From Inia geoffrensis (Eukaryota; Chordata; Mammalia; Artiodactyla; Iniidae): DNA of 64,000 nucleotides. The stretch covers positions 18,010,680 to 18,074,679 of the forward strand of contig CM070913.1 in the NCBI GenBank assembly GCA_036417435.1, read 5' to 3'. Shown piece by piece: positions 46,778-56,884 of the stretch; positions within the stretch are counted from its first letter, which is position 1; each line of letters begins with the position of its first letter. Both the position numbers and the translations under genes were made by a program. The notes beneath the pieces were generated by a model. The model ran no database searches, was not told where the DNA came from, and saw only the letters and a list, made by a program, of their open reading frames with translations.

Positions 46778-46834
46778 ATTGACATATATACACTAATATG
46801 TATAAAATGGATAACTAGTAAGGACCTGCTGTAT
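46778..46834 (+). mobile_element. 57-nt L1-3'UTR-derived mini-insertion (copy A), interrupted by L1
   Basis: Runs from attgacatatatacacta to acctgctgtat. Its A-rich tail (taaaaattaaattaaattaa) now lies at 53909-53932, on the far side of the 7-kb L1. The outer 15-bp target duplication shows that unit plus tail is a complete retroposition event. Its ends coincide with copy B at 28972-29028. Confidence 0.8.
46824..46834 (+). repeat. target duplication of the full-length L1, left copy
   Basis: acctgctgtat; exact partner at 53898-53908, directly after the L1 poly-A. It is the last 11 bases of the mini-insertion. Confidence 0.85.
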
Positions 46835-48773
46835 AGAGGGAGAGCTTCAAGATGGCGGAAGAGTAAGACGCGAAGATCACCTTCCTCCCCACAAATACAT
46901 CAGAAATACATCTACATGTGGAACAGCTCCTACAGAACACCTACTGAATGCTTGCAGAAGACCTCAGACCTCCCCAAAGGCAAGAAACTCCCCACGTACC
47001 TCGGTAGGACAAAAGAAAAAACAGAGACAAAGCATAGGGATGGTACCCGCACCAGTGGGAGGGAGCTGTGAAGGACGAAAGGTTTCCACACACTAGAAGC
47101 CCCTTCACGGGCGGAGACTTCGGGTGGCAGAGGGGGGAGCTTCGGAGCCACGGAGGAGAGCACAGCCACAGGGGTGTGGAGGGCAAAATGGGGAGATTGC
47201 CGCACAGAAGATCCGTGCCGACCAGTACTCACCAGCCCAAGAGGTTGGGCTTGTCTGCTCACCCACCGGGGCGGGCAGGGCTGGGAGCTGAGGCTCGGTC
47301 TTTGGTCGGAGCGCCGGGAGAGGGCTGGGGTTGGTGGCGTGAACACAGCCTGCAGGGGGTTAGTGCGCCACGGCTAGCCGGGAGGGAGTCCGGGAAAAAG
47401 CCTGGACCTGCCGAAGAGGTAAGAGACTTTTTCTTCCCTCTTTGTTTCCTGGTGTGCGAGGAGAGGGGATTGAGTGCTGCTTAAAGGAGCTCCAGAGATG
47501 GGCGCGAGCTGCGGCGATCAGTGCGGACCCCAGATTCGGGCATGAGACGCTAAGGCTGCTGCTGCCGCCACCAAGGAGCCTGTGTGCGAGCACAGGTCAC
47601 TGTCCACACCGTCCCCTCCCAGAAGCCTGTGCAGCCCGCCACTACCAGGGTCCTGGGACCCAGGGACAACTTCCCCGGGAGAATGCATGGCGCGCCTCAG
47701 GCTGGTGCAACGTCACGCTGGCCTTTGCAGCCCCATATCCATACCCTTCCCTCCCCCTGGCCTGAGTGAGCCAGGGCCCCCGAAGCAGCTGCTCCTCTAA
47801 CCCCAACCTGAGCGAAGAACAGATGACCTCAGGCGACCTACATGCAGAGGCGGGGCCAAATCCAAAGCTGAACCCCGGGAGCTGTGCGAACAAAGAAGAG
47901 AAAGGGAAATCTCTCCCAGAAGCCTCAGGAGCAATGGATTAAAGCTCCACAATCAACTTGATGTACCCTGCATCTGTGGAATTCCTGAATAGACAACGAA
48001 TCATCCCAAATTGAGGAGGTGAACTTTGGGAGCAACGATATATATAGTTTTTTCCCTTTTTCTCTTTTTGTGAGTGTGTATGTGTATGCTTCTGTGTGTG
48101 ATTTTGTCTGTATAGTTTTGCTTTTACCATTTGTCCTAGGGTTCTGTCTTTTTTTTTTTTACTTAAAAAAATTTTTTTAATAATTATTTTTTATTTCTTT
48201 TTTTAATAACTTCATTTTATTTTATTTTACTTTATCTTCTTCCTTCTTTCTTTTTTTCCTCCCTTTTATTCTGATGCATGTGGAGGACAGGTTCTTGGTG
48301 CTCCAGCCAGGCGTCAGGGTTGTGCCACTTAGGTGAGAGAGGCAAGTTCAGCACACTGGTCCACAAGAGACCTCCCAGCTACACGTAATATCAAATGGCG
48401 AAAATCTCCCAGAGATCTCCATCTCACTGCCAAGAATGAGCTCCACTCAAGGACCAGCAAGCTACAGTGCTGGACACCCTATGCCAAACAACTAGCAAGA
48501 CAGGAACAAAACCCCATCCATTAGCACAGAGGCTGCCTAAAATCATAATAAGGCCACAGACACCCCAAAACACACCACCAGATGTGGAACTGCCCACCAG
48601 AAAGACAAGATACAACCTCATCCACCAGAACACAGGCACTAGTCCCCTCCACCAGGAAGCCTACAGAACCCATTGAACCAACCTTAGCCAATGGGGACAG
48701 ACACCAAAAACAACGGGAACTACAAACCTGCAGCCTGTGAAAAGGAGACCCCAAACACAGTAAGTTAAGCAAA
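46835..48773 (+). promoter_or_regulatory. L1 5'UTR / internal promoter
   Basis: Near the very start is caagatggcgg (46848-46858), the YY1-site arrangement found at the start of L1 5'UTRs, where YY1 sets the transcription start. 47050-47720 is GC- and CpG-rich, in strong contrast to the AT-rich flanks. 48040-48260 is a pyrimidine/T-rich low-complexity stretch just upstream of ORF1. Opposed 138-codon frames (minus 46930-47346, plus 47068-47484) overlap here. Promoter activity today is inferred only from family knowledge. Confidence 0.8.
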
Positions 48774-49664
48774 ATAAGAAGACAGAGAAACACACAGCAG
48801 ATGAAGGAGCAAGCAAAAACCCACCAGACCTAACAAATGAAGAGGAAATAGGCAGTCTACCTGAAAAAGAATTCAGAATAATGATAGTAAAGATGACCCA
48901 AAATCTTGGAAATAGAATGGAGAAAATACAAGAAACGTTTAACAAGGACCTAGAAGAACTAAAGAGCAAACAAACAGTGGTGAACAACACAATAAATGAA
49001 ATTAAAAATTCTCTAGAAGGAATCGATAGCAGAATAACTGAGGCAGAAGAACGGACAAGTGACCTGGAAGATAAAATAGTGGAAATAACTATCACAGAGC
49101 AGAATAAAGAAAAAAGGAATGAAAACAATTGAGGACAGTCTCAGAGACCTCTGGGACAACATTAAACGCACCAACATTCAAATTATAGGGGTCCCAGAAG
49201 AAGAGAAAAAGAAAGGGACTGAGAAAATATTTGAAGAGATTATAGTTGAAAACTTCCCTAATATGGGAACGGAAATAGTTATTCAAGACCAGGAAGCACA
49301 GAGAGTCCCATACAGTATAAACCCAATGAGAAACACGCCAAGACACATATTAATCAAACTATCAATAATTAAAAACAAAGAACAAATATTAAAAGCAGCA
49401 AGGGAAAAACAACAGATAATACATAAGGGAATCCCCATAAGGTTAACAGCTGATCTTTCAGCAGAAACTCTGCATGTCAGAAGGGAGTGGCAGGACACAT
49501 TTAAAGTGACGAAGGAGAAAAACCTACAACCAAGATTACTCTACCCAGCAAGGATCTCATTCAGATTTGATGGAGAAATTAAAACCTTTACAGACAAGCA
49601 AAAGCTAAGAGAATTTATCACCACAAAACCAGCTTTACAACAAATGCAAAAAGAACTTATCTAG
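48774..49664 (+). pseudogene. L1 ORF1 (RNA-binding chaperone), disrupted
   Basis: ORF1p is a trimeric RNA-binding nucleic-acid chaperone that coats L1 RNA in the cytoplasmic ribonucleoprotein. The frame from about 48880 shows a heptad-rich coiled coil (MEKIQETFNKDLEELKSKQ). The next part carries the RRM-like segment (TNIQIIGVPEEE, from about 49170) and a C-terminal domain (NTPRHILIKL; RREWQDTFKV), stopping at 49662-49664 after about 297 codons, a normal length. Damage: the position where the family starts reads ATA (48774-48776) instead of ATG; a frame change at about 48813; and a +1 frameshift at 49112-49118, where the coiled-coil frame runs into TGA at 49130. The start inference rests on remembered family sequence; the frame break at 49115 is directly visible. 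Confidence 0.88.
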
Positions 49665-49722
49665 GCAGGAAACAGAAGAGAAAGAAAAGACCTACAATAA
49701 TAAACCCAAAACAATTAAGAAA

Positions 49723-52700
49723 ATGGTAATAGGAACATACATATCAATAATTAACTTAAATGTAAATGGATTAAATCCTCCAACAAAAAGACATAAACTG
49801 GCTCTATGGATACAAAAACAAGACCCGTATATATGCTGTCTACAAGAGACCCACTTTAGACTTAGGGACACATACAGACTGAAAGTGAGGGGATGGAAAA
49901 AGATATTCCATGTAAATGGAAATAGAAAGCTGGAGTAGCAATTCCCATATAAGAAAAAATAGACTTTAAAACAAAGACTATTACAAGAGACAAAGAAGGA
50001 CACTACATAATGATCAAGGGATCAATCCAAGAAGAAGATATAACAATTGTAAATGTTTATGCACCCAACATAGGAGCACCTCAATACATAAGGCAAATAC
50101 TAACAGCCATAAAAGGGGAAATCAACAGTAACACAATCATAGTAGGGGACTTTAACACCCCACTGTCACCAATGGACACATCATCCAAAATGAAAATAAA
50201 TAAGGAAGCACAAGCTTTACATGATACATTAAACAAGATGGACTTAATTGATATTTATAGGACATTCCATCCAAAAACAGCAGTATACACATTCTTCTCA
50301 AGTGCTCATGGAACATTCTCCAGGATAGATCATATCTTGGGTCACAAATCAAGCCTTGGTAAATTTTTAAAACTTGAAATCATATCAAGTATCTTTTCCG
50401 ACCACAATGCTATGAGGCTAGATATCAATTACAGGAAAAAATCTGTAAGGAATACAAACACATGGCGGCTAAACAACACACTGCTTAATAACCAAGAGAT
50501 CACTGAAGAAATCAAAGAGGAAATCAAAAAATACCTAGAAACAAATGACAACGAAAACACAACAACCCAAAACCTATGGGATGTAGCAAAAGCAGTTATA
50601 AGAGCGAAGTTTATAGCCATACAAGCCTACCTTAAGAAACAAGAAACATCTCAAATAAACAACCTAACCTTACACCTAAAGCAATTAGAGAAAGAAGAAC
50701 AAAAAAACCCCAAAGTTAGCAGAAGGAAAGAAATCATAAAGATCGGATCAGAAATAAATGAAAAAGAAATGAAGGAAACGATAGCAAAGATCAATAAAAC
50801 TAAAAGCTGGTTCTTTGAGTAGATAAACAAAATTGATAAACCATTAGCCAGACTCATCAAGAAAAAAAGGGAGAAGACTCAAATCAATAGAATTACAAAT
50901 GAAAAAGGAGAAGTAACAACTGACACTGCAGAAATACAAAGGATCATGAGAGATTACTACAAGCAACTATATTCCAATGAAATGGACAACCTGGAAAAAA
51001 TGAACAAATTCTTAGAAATGCACAACCTTCTGAGACTGAACCAGGAAGAAATAGAAACTATGAACAGACCAATCACAAGCACTGAAATTGAAACTGTGAT
51101 GAAAAATCTTCCAACAAACAAAGGCCCAGGACCAGATGGCTTCACAGGCGACTTCTATCAAACATTTAGAGAAGAGCTAACACCTATCCTTCTCAAATTC
51201 TTCCAAAATATAGCAGAAAGAGGAAATCTCCCAAACTCATTCTACGAGGCCACCATCACTCTGATACCAACCCAGACAAAGATGTCACAAAGAAAGAAAA
51301 CTACAGGCCAATATCACTGGTGGGCATAGGTGCAAAAATCCTCAACAAAATACTAGCAAACAGAATCCAATAGCACATCAAAAGGATCATACACTATGAT
51401 CAAGTGGGGTTTATCCCAGGAATGCAACGATTCTTCAGTATATACAAATCAATCAACGTGATACACCATATTAACAAAGTGAAGGAGAAAAACCATATGA
51501 TCATCTCAATAGATGCAGAGAAAGCTTTTGACAAAATTCAACACCCATTTATGATAAAAACCCTTCAGAAAGTAGGCATAGAGGGAACCTTCCTCAACAT
51601 AATAAAGGCCATATATGACAAACCCACAGCCAACATCATCCTCAATGGTGAAAAACTGAAAGCATTTCCACTAAGATCAGGAACAAGACAAGGTTGCCCA
51701 CTCTCACCACTGTTATTCAACATAGTTTTGGAAGTTTTAGCCAGAGCAATCAGAGAAGAAAAAGAAACAAAAGAAATCCAAATTGGAAAAGAAGTAAAGC
51801 TGCCACTGTTTGCAGATGACATGATACTATACATAGAGAATCCTAAAGATGCTACGAGAAAACTGCTAGAGCTAATCAATGAATTTGGTAAAGTAGCAGG
51901 ATACAAAATTAATGCACAGAAATCTCTTGCATTCCTATACGCTAATGATGAAATATCTGAAAGTGAAATTAATAAAACACTCCCATTTACCACTGCAACA
52001 GAAAGAATAAAATATCTAGGAATAAACCTACCTAAGGAGACAAAAGACCTGTATGCAGAAAATTATGAGACATTGATGAAAGAAATTAAAGACGATACAA
52101 ATAGATGGAGAGATATACCATGTTCTTGGATTGGAAGAATCAACATTGTGAAAATGACTCTACTACCCAAAGCCATCTACAGATTCAATACAATCCCTGT
52201 CAAACTACCACAGGCAGTTTTCACAGAACTAGAACAAAAAATTTCACAATTTGTATGGAAACACAGAAGACCCCAAATAGCCAAAGCAATCTTGAGAACG
52301 AAAACCAGAGCTGGAGGAATCAGGCTCCCTGACTTCAGACTATACTACAAAGCTACAGTAATCAAGACAGTATAGTATTGGCACAGAAACAGAAATATAG
52401 ATCATGGAACAGGAAAGAAAGGCCAGAGATAAACCCACACGCATATGGTCACCTTATCTTTGATAAAGGAGGCAAGAATATACAGTGGAGAAAAGACAGC
52501 CTCTTCATTAAGTGGTGCTGGGAAAACTGGACAGCTACACGTAAAAGAATGAAATTAGAACACTCCCTAACACCATACACAAAAATAAACTCAAAATGGA
52601 TTAAAGACCTAAATGTAAGGCCAGACACCATCAATCTCTTAGAGGAACATATAGGCAGAACACTCTGACATAAATCACAGCAACATCCTTTTTGACCCAC

Positions 52701-53499
52701 CTCCTAGAGAAATGGAAATAAAAACAAAAATAAACAAGTGGGACCAAATGAAACTTCAGAGCTTTTGCACAGCAAAGGAAACCACAAACAAGATGAAAAG
52801 ACAACCCTCAGAATGGGAGAAAATATTTGCAAATGAAGCAACTGACAAAGGATTAATCTCCAGAATTTATAAGCAGCTCATGCTGCTCAACATTAAAAAA
52901 ACAAAGGACCCAATCCAAAAAGGCAGAAAACCTAAATAGACATTTCTCCAAAGAAGATATACACATTGCCAACAGACACATGAAAGAATGCTCAACATCA
53001 TTAATCATTAGAGAAATGCAAATCAAGACTACAATGAGATATCATCTCACACTGGTCAGAATGGCCATCATCAAAAAATCTACAAATAATAAATGCTGGA
53101 GAGGGTGTGGAGAAAAGGGAAACCCTCTTGCACTGTTGGTGGGAATGTAAATTGATACAGCCACTATGGAGAACAGTATGGAGGTTCCTTAAAAAACTAA
53201 AAATAGAACTACCATATGACCCAGCAATCCCAGTACAGGGCATTTACCCTGAGAAAACCATAATTCAAAAAGAGTCATATACCAAAATGTTCATTGGAGC
53301 TCTATTTACAACAGCCAGGACATGGAAGCAACCTAAGTGTCCATCAACAGATGAATGGATAAAGAAGATGTGGCACATGTATACAATGGAATATTACTCA
53401 GCCATAAAAAGGAATGAAACTGAGTTATTTGTAGTGAGGTGGATGGACCTAGAGAGTGTCATACAGAGTGAAGTAAGTCAGAAAGAGACTGTATGCTAA
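49723..53499 (+). pseudogene. L1 ORF2 (endonuclease / reverse transcriptase), disrupted
   Basis: ORF2p nicks target DNA and reverse-transcribes L1 RNA at the nick. Starting at ATG 49723, the APE-type endonuclease is recognisable: NLNVNGLN at residues 11-18, QETH with catalytic Glu at 42, and in the next open segment GDFNTPLSPMD and FSDHNAM. Reverse transcriptase follows: GFIPGMQ (51404), [25 protein letters not shown], and the catalytic FADD at 51809-51820. The Cys-rich C terminus ([13 protein letters not shown], about 53131) ends at TGA-like closure 53497-53499. Damage: stops at 49950, 50820, 51371 and 52373, and frame changes near 49928, 51270, 52404, 52667, 52920 and 53121. About 1,260 codons are spanned, the normal ORF2 length, but no segment is open for more than 323 codons. 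Confidence 0.93.
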
Positions 53500-53897
53500 C
53501 ACATATATATGGAATCTAAAAAAAAAAAAGAAAATTGTCAGAAGAACCTAGGGGCAAGACAGGTATAAAGATGCAGACCTACTAGAGAATGGACTTGAGG
53601 ATACGGGGAGGGGGAACGGTAAGGTGGGACAAAGTGAGAGAGTGGCATGGACATATATACTCTACCAAACTTAAAATAGATAGCTAGTGGGAAGCAGCCG
53701 GATAGCACAGGGAGATCATTGAGTGCTTTGTGACCACCTGGAGGGGTGGGATAGGGAGGGTGGGAGGGAGGGAATGCAAGAGGGAAGAGATATGGGGACA
53801 TATGTATATGTATAACTGATTCACTTTGTTATGAAGCAGAAACTAACACACCATTGTAAAGCAATTATACTCCAGTAAAGATGTTAAAAAAAAAAAA
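53500..53897 (+). terminator. L1 3'UTR with G-rich tract and poly-A signal
   Basis: A G-run tract at 53741-53774 (ggaggggtgggatagggagg followed by gtgggagggaggg) could form a G-quadruplex, a conserved feature of L1 3'UTRs. The poly-A signal position reads AGTAAA (53874-53879), a weak variant, seven bases before the 13-A tail. The segment at about 53651-53712 is the region from which the 57-nt mini-insertions derive. Confidence 0.85.
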
Positions 53898-53947
53898 ACC
53901 TGCTGTATTAAAAATTAAATTAAATTAAAGACAAAAGTTAACCAGAG
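53898..53947 (+). repeat. right flank of the double-nested L1: inner TSD, mini-insertion tail, outer TSD
   Basis: 53898-53908 acctgctgtat is the inner (L1) duplication. 53909-53932 is the A-rich tail of the older mini-insertion (taaaaattaaattaaattaa). 53933-53947 aaaagttaaccagag is the outer duplication matching 46763-46777. Confidence 0.85.
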
Positions 53948-54920
53948 TGCTAACATTTTCTGCATAATTAAGAAAATTTTATAAAAGGCAAAATAAATTA
54001 TAATGTAACAAGCACTTTTGTTGGAAAAGAGTACCAAATCACATCCCTGATCACAAGAATTATTTATTGTAACCCAGGAAGCCAAAACTATAAGTTAGGT
54101 TGTTCCCTTCTTTGTGTTACTATTACCTATTAATTATAAATAGTATGTGTGTGTGTGTATTTAAAACACACAGCTCAAAATGTGAAAGATTGGTGCTTTT
54201 TGTCCCTGGATAATGTGTAGGTAGAAAAGCAATTTAAAGCAATAGAATGCATTCTTTAATGTCAGTACAGCTTTCAATGTGACTCAAACTTAATGATTTT
54301 TGAGGGGAGAAATAAATGGGTTGAGCTCCGTCAGATGTCTACTCAATTTCACACTGTAGATGGTATTTTAAGAGAAAATTTACTATGGAAGTTAGAAAAG
54401 TAATTACTCTGCAACTACAGAACGATTGTCTTTTTAAAGATGCATGTATAATTTGGCGTTGGCCTCAGAGAAAAGCTGTCACAATGTTGGGGAAAGATCC
54501 ACGTAGCACAGAAATGCCCAAATTTAGAAGAAATGGGAAAAACAAACACTGAGGATGTAAACTTAATGAAGTATAAAATATTGTCATAGGGGATTTTTAA
54601 AACCCAAGGAATTTATGACATAAATTAGAAATCCAATCAATCCATCCTAGTCTTTCTTAGGTATCCCCAATTGATCAATACGCTTGATGGACTTTTTATT
54701 ATTTTAAAAATATGTTCATTAATCAACCTTTTACTCCCTTTCATTACTGGCCTCATTCTCTTGCTACTTCGCCAAGAGAGTTCCAAACTATGATCCCAAT
54801 TATTTGTTTTTAGAATAGTGTTTTCTGTCTGTCCTTAGTATAAGCTTTAGAAAGGAAAGGCCATCTATTTGCCTCTCAAACATCCATCCTTAATATCCTT
54901 GGAGTCACTTATCTTTTACC
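53948..54920. other. no recognised feature
   Basis: AT-rich; a short (GT)n at about 54145-54160. Confidence 0.45.
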
Positions 54921-54924
54921 ATTC

Positions 54925-55025
54925 ATGTACCACATGCTCTGCACTGATCCAGGCACTGGGGAAACAAAAAGGAACCAAAGGGTCAAGTGCCTTTTCTAAA
55001 GGAACTTATGTTCAATTCTTTTAGC
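54925..55025 (-). repeat. L2 fragment
   Basis: 'catgctctgcactgatccag', 'gcactggggaaacaaaaagg' and 'aaaggaacttatgttcaatt' follow the reverse-strand L2 3' region. Confidence 0.55.
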
Positions 55026-55070
55026 AAAACTATCCTTACCAAATTCTATATCAGTTCAGTTACCTTTATT

Positions 55071-55211
55071 TCCTTTGAAAACAAAACCAGGGTGTTTTTT
55101 GTTTTGTTTGGGTTTGTTGGTTGCGGGATTTTAGTTCCCTGACCCGGGATTGAACCCAGGCCCCCGCGGTGAAAGTGTCACGTCCTAAATGCTGGACGCC
55201 ACGGAATTCCC
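55071..55211 (-). mobile_element. short CHR-related SINE
   Basis: The minus strand reads 'gggaattccgtggcgtccag', 'catttaggacgtgacacttt', 'gcctgggttcaatcccgggt' (B box) and 'cagggaactaaaatcccgca', then a T/G-rich tail. Target duplication cagttacctttatt (55057-55070) and cagttatctttatt (55212-55225), one mismatch. Same type as the older SINE at 16043. Confidence 0.85.
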
Positions 55212-55474
55212 ACAGTTATCTTTATTGTTTATTAGAGTTAGAATCATTCTTCTTTTACACTGTAGCTTCCAAAGACTATAGCTTTCACCCTCTGAACACT
55301 ATTTTTGTATATAATTTGAAGCTGCGTGCATACATTTTCCTCTTGAGAATTTCCTGTGACTCAACCTTGATTTTTTTTCCCTTCCTTCAAAACAGCAAAT
55401 TTTAGACAAATGAAATTGTTTCTAATGCATTCGACAAAGTAAATGTATTGAAGATCTAATAGTACCATGCTCAA

Positions 55475-55550
55475 TTCTCAGCAGCAAACGTAAGAAATGA
55501 ACAAAATAGACAAACATCCTTGCCTTCAAAAACGTTAAATATAGTTATAT
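55475..55550 (-). repeat. L2 fragment
   Basis: 'cagcagcaaacgtaagaaat', 'gaacaaaatagacaaacatc' and 'cttgccttcaaaaacgttaa' resemble the reverse-strand L2. It is followed by a TA microsatellite (about 55546-55560). Confidence 0.5.
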
Positions 55551-55560
55551 ATATATATAT

Positions 55561-56832
55561 ACAATTTCAATTGCCGTTTGGGTGACTACACCTGGCGTAG
55601 GATGGTGTGTCTGTGTCTAGAAAATCTACCCTACTCATTAAGAAAGCATTGTCAATGTAGACTTGACCATGCCTGGAAAATACATTCTATGTGATTTCAA
55701 ATCACAAGACAGCAAAATAGAAAAGGTAAGATAAAAATCCTAACCAGAACCAAAACCTGCAATCACAATGAACTGTTTCAAATGACTTTAAAATTTCTAT
55801 ATTTAACTGCAAATTGTGGGACATAATTGAAAAGTGAATGTGTGAAAATCCTAGAAGTAAGGTAGAAATCTACACTTTAGATTAATTGTGTATCTCCCAC
55901 TGCAGTACTATCTCTAAAATATTGTGTCTATTCCTTCTTTACAACTCATATTGAATTGGCCAATCAGTCTGCCTGATTGCTATGCCTCAGGGCAAATCCA
56001 TGAACGGTATTCCTGAGAGCTGTGAAAGAAAGGGCTTCTTTGGTCATAATCACTGAGAGATCCTTTGTGGCTTGAGTCACAGGTGGGTGTAAACTCGAAT
56101 GCTCCCTGTCATCACTTCTTTACCATGACAGTGGTGGCTAGAGTGGAGAGCCTTCCGAAAGAGTCCTCTTGCCAGGTGATTATTCACTTTTGCTTGGAGG
56201 TAGGGGCCTTTTCTGATCTGGGGAGTGATGAAGAAGGATTGGGGGTATTGAGACAGACTTGGGCCACTGATTCTGGGCTTTCAATTTTCAAATTTTAATA
56301 TATGTGCCACCTTTTGCTTGAATGTATCCTTTCTGTTTGAATTTTACCCCTCACCTTTTGCAAATAATTTTATTATCTGGATCCACAACTCTTGCTTTCT
56401 ATTGTATAATACATGATCATTTAATTGGTTTTCAATAGCCAGGACTTGTATAATTTCGCCACCATTCTTTCTGACTCTTCTTTAAAGCTCTGTGCATCAA
56501 ATATCCTGACTTAGAGAAAGAAGAAATCTTTGTTACCTAGTTCAACCTTTTAATTGTATACACAAAGAAAAAAAGACACAAAGGTAAATACCTACACAAA
56601 ATGGGAACAAAGGCCACCCCAAGGAAGGGAAATTCCCAGGCTTATTCCTCCTGTCCCCACTGTACTGCTAGGCAGAGGAGCCTATGCAGTGGCTGCCAGA
56701 ATTCCTTCATGAATGTTATTTTAGGGGTGAATAAAAAGAGCTTCAATTGTCAACAGGTTAGAGAGGACTTTCACCTGTGTGAAATATAAAGAGACTTGCC
56801 ACAAAAATTTAAAGGATACGTATATACTGTAG

Positions 56833-56833
<1 letters not shown>
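55561..56833. other. no recognised feature
   Basis: Mixed composition. A 77-codon frame at 56065-56298 and a 62-codon frame at 56601-56789 lack recognisable motifs. Confidence 0.4.

Positions 56834-56883
<50 letters not shown>
56834..56883. repeat. (TG)n microsatellite, about 25 uninterrupted units
   Basis: A pure TG run of about 50 bases. On the opposite strand it reads as a poly-Thr/His frame, which is an artefact of the repeat. Confidence 0.97.

Positions 56884-56884
<1 letters not shown>

Larger units (their letters stand above)
46835..53897 (+). mobile_element. near-complete LINE-1 (cetartiodactyl type), 7.06 kb
   Basis: All L1 parts are present in order: GC-rich 5'UTR with a YY1-type start (46835-48773), ORF1 (48774-49664), a 58-base spacer, ORF2 (49723-53499), a 3'UTR with a G-rich tract and a 13-A tail. 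An exact 11-bp target duplication (46824-46834, 53898-53908) flanks it, so it is a full-length target-primed insertion. Human L1 is about 6 kb; the extra length here is mainly the ~1.9-kb 5'UTR. Both ORFs are broken by stops and frameshifts, so the copy cannot supply its own proteins. Insertion into an older mini-insertion makes it one of the younger LINE events in the window. Confidence 0.96.

Noticed and set aside
48424..49128. Minus-strand frames of 71-155 codons opposite L1 ORF1
   Set aside because: Shadows of the L1 coding strand; A-rich sense sequence reads as hydrophobic frames on the complement.
51565..51993. 142-codon minus-strand frame opposite the L1 reverse transcriptase
   Set aside because: Antisense shadow of ORF2; no independent support.
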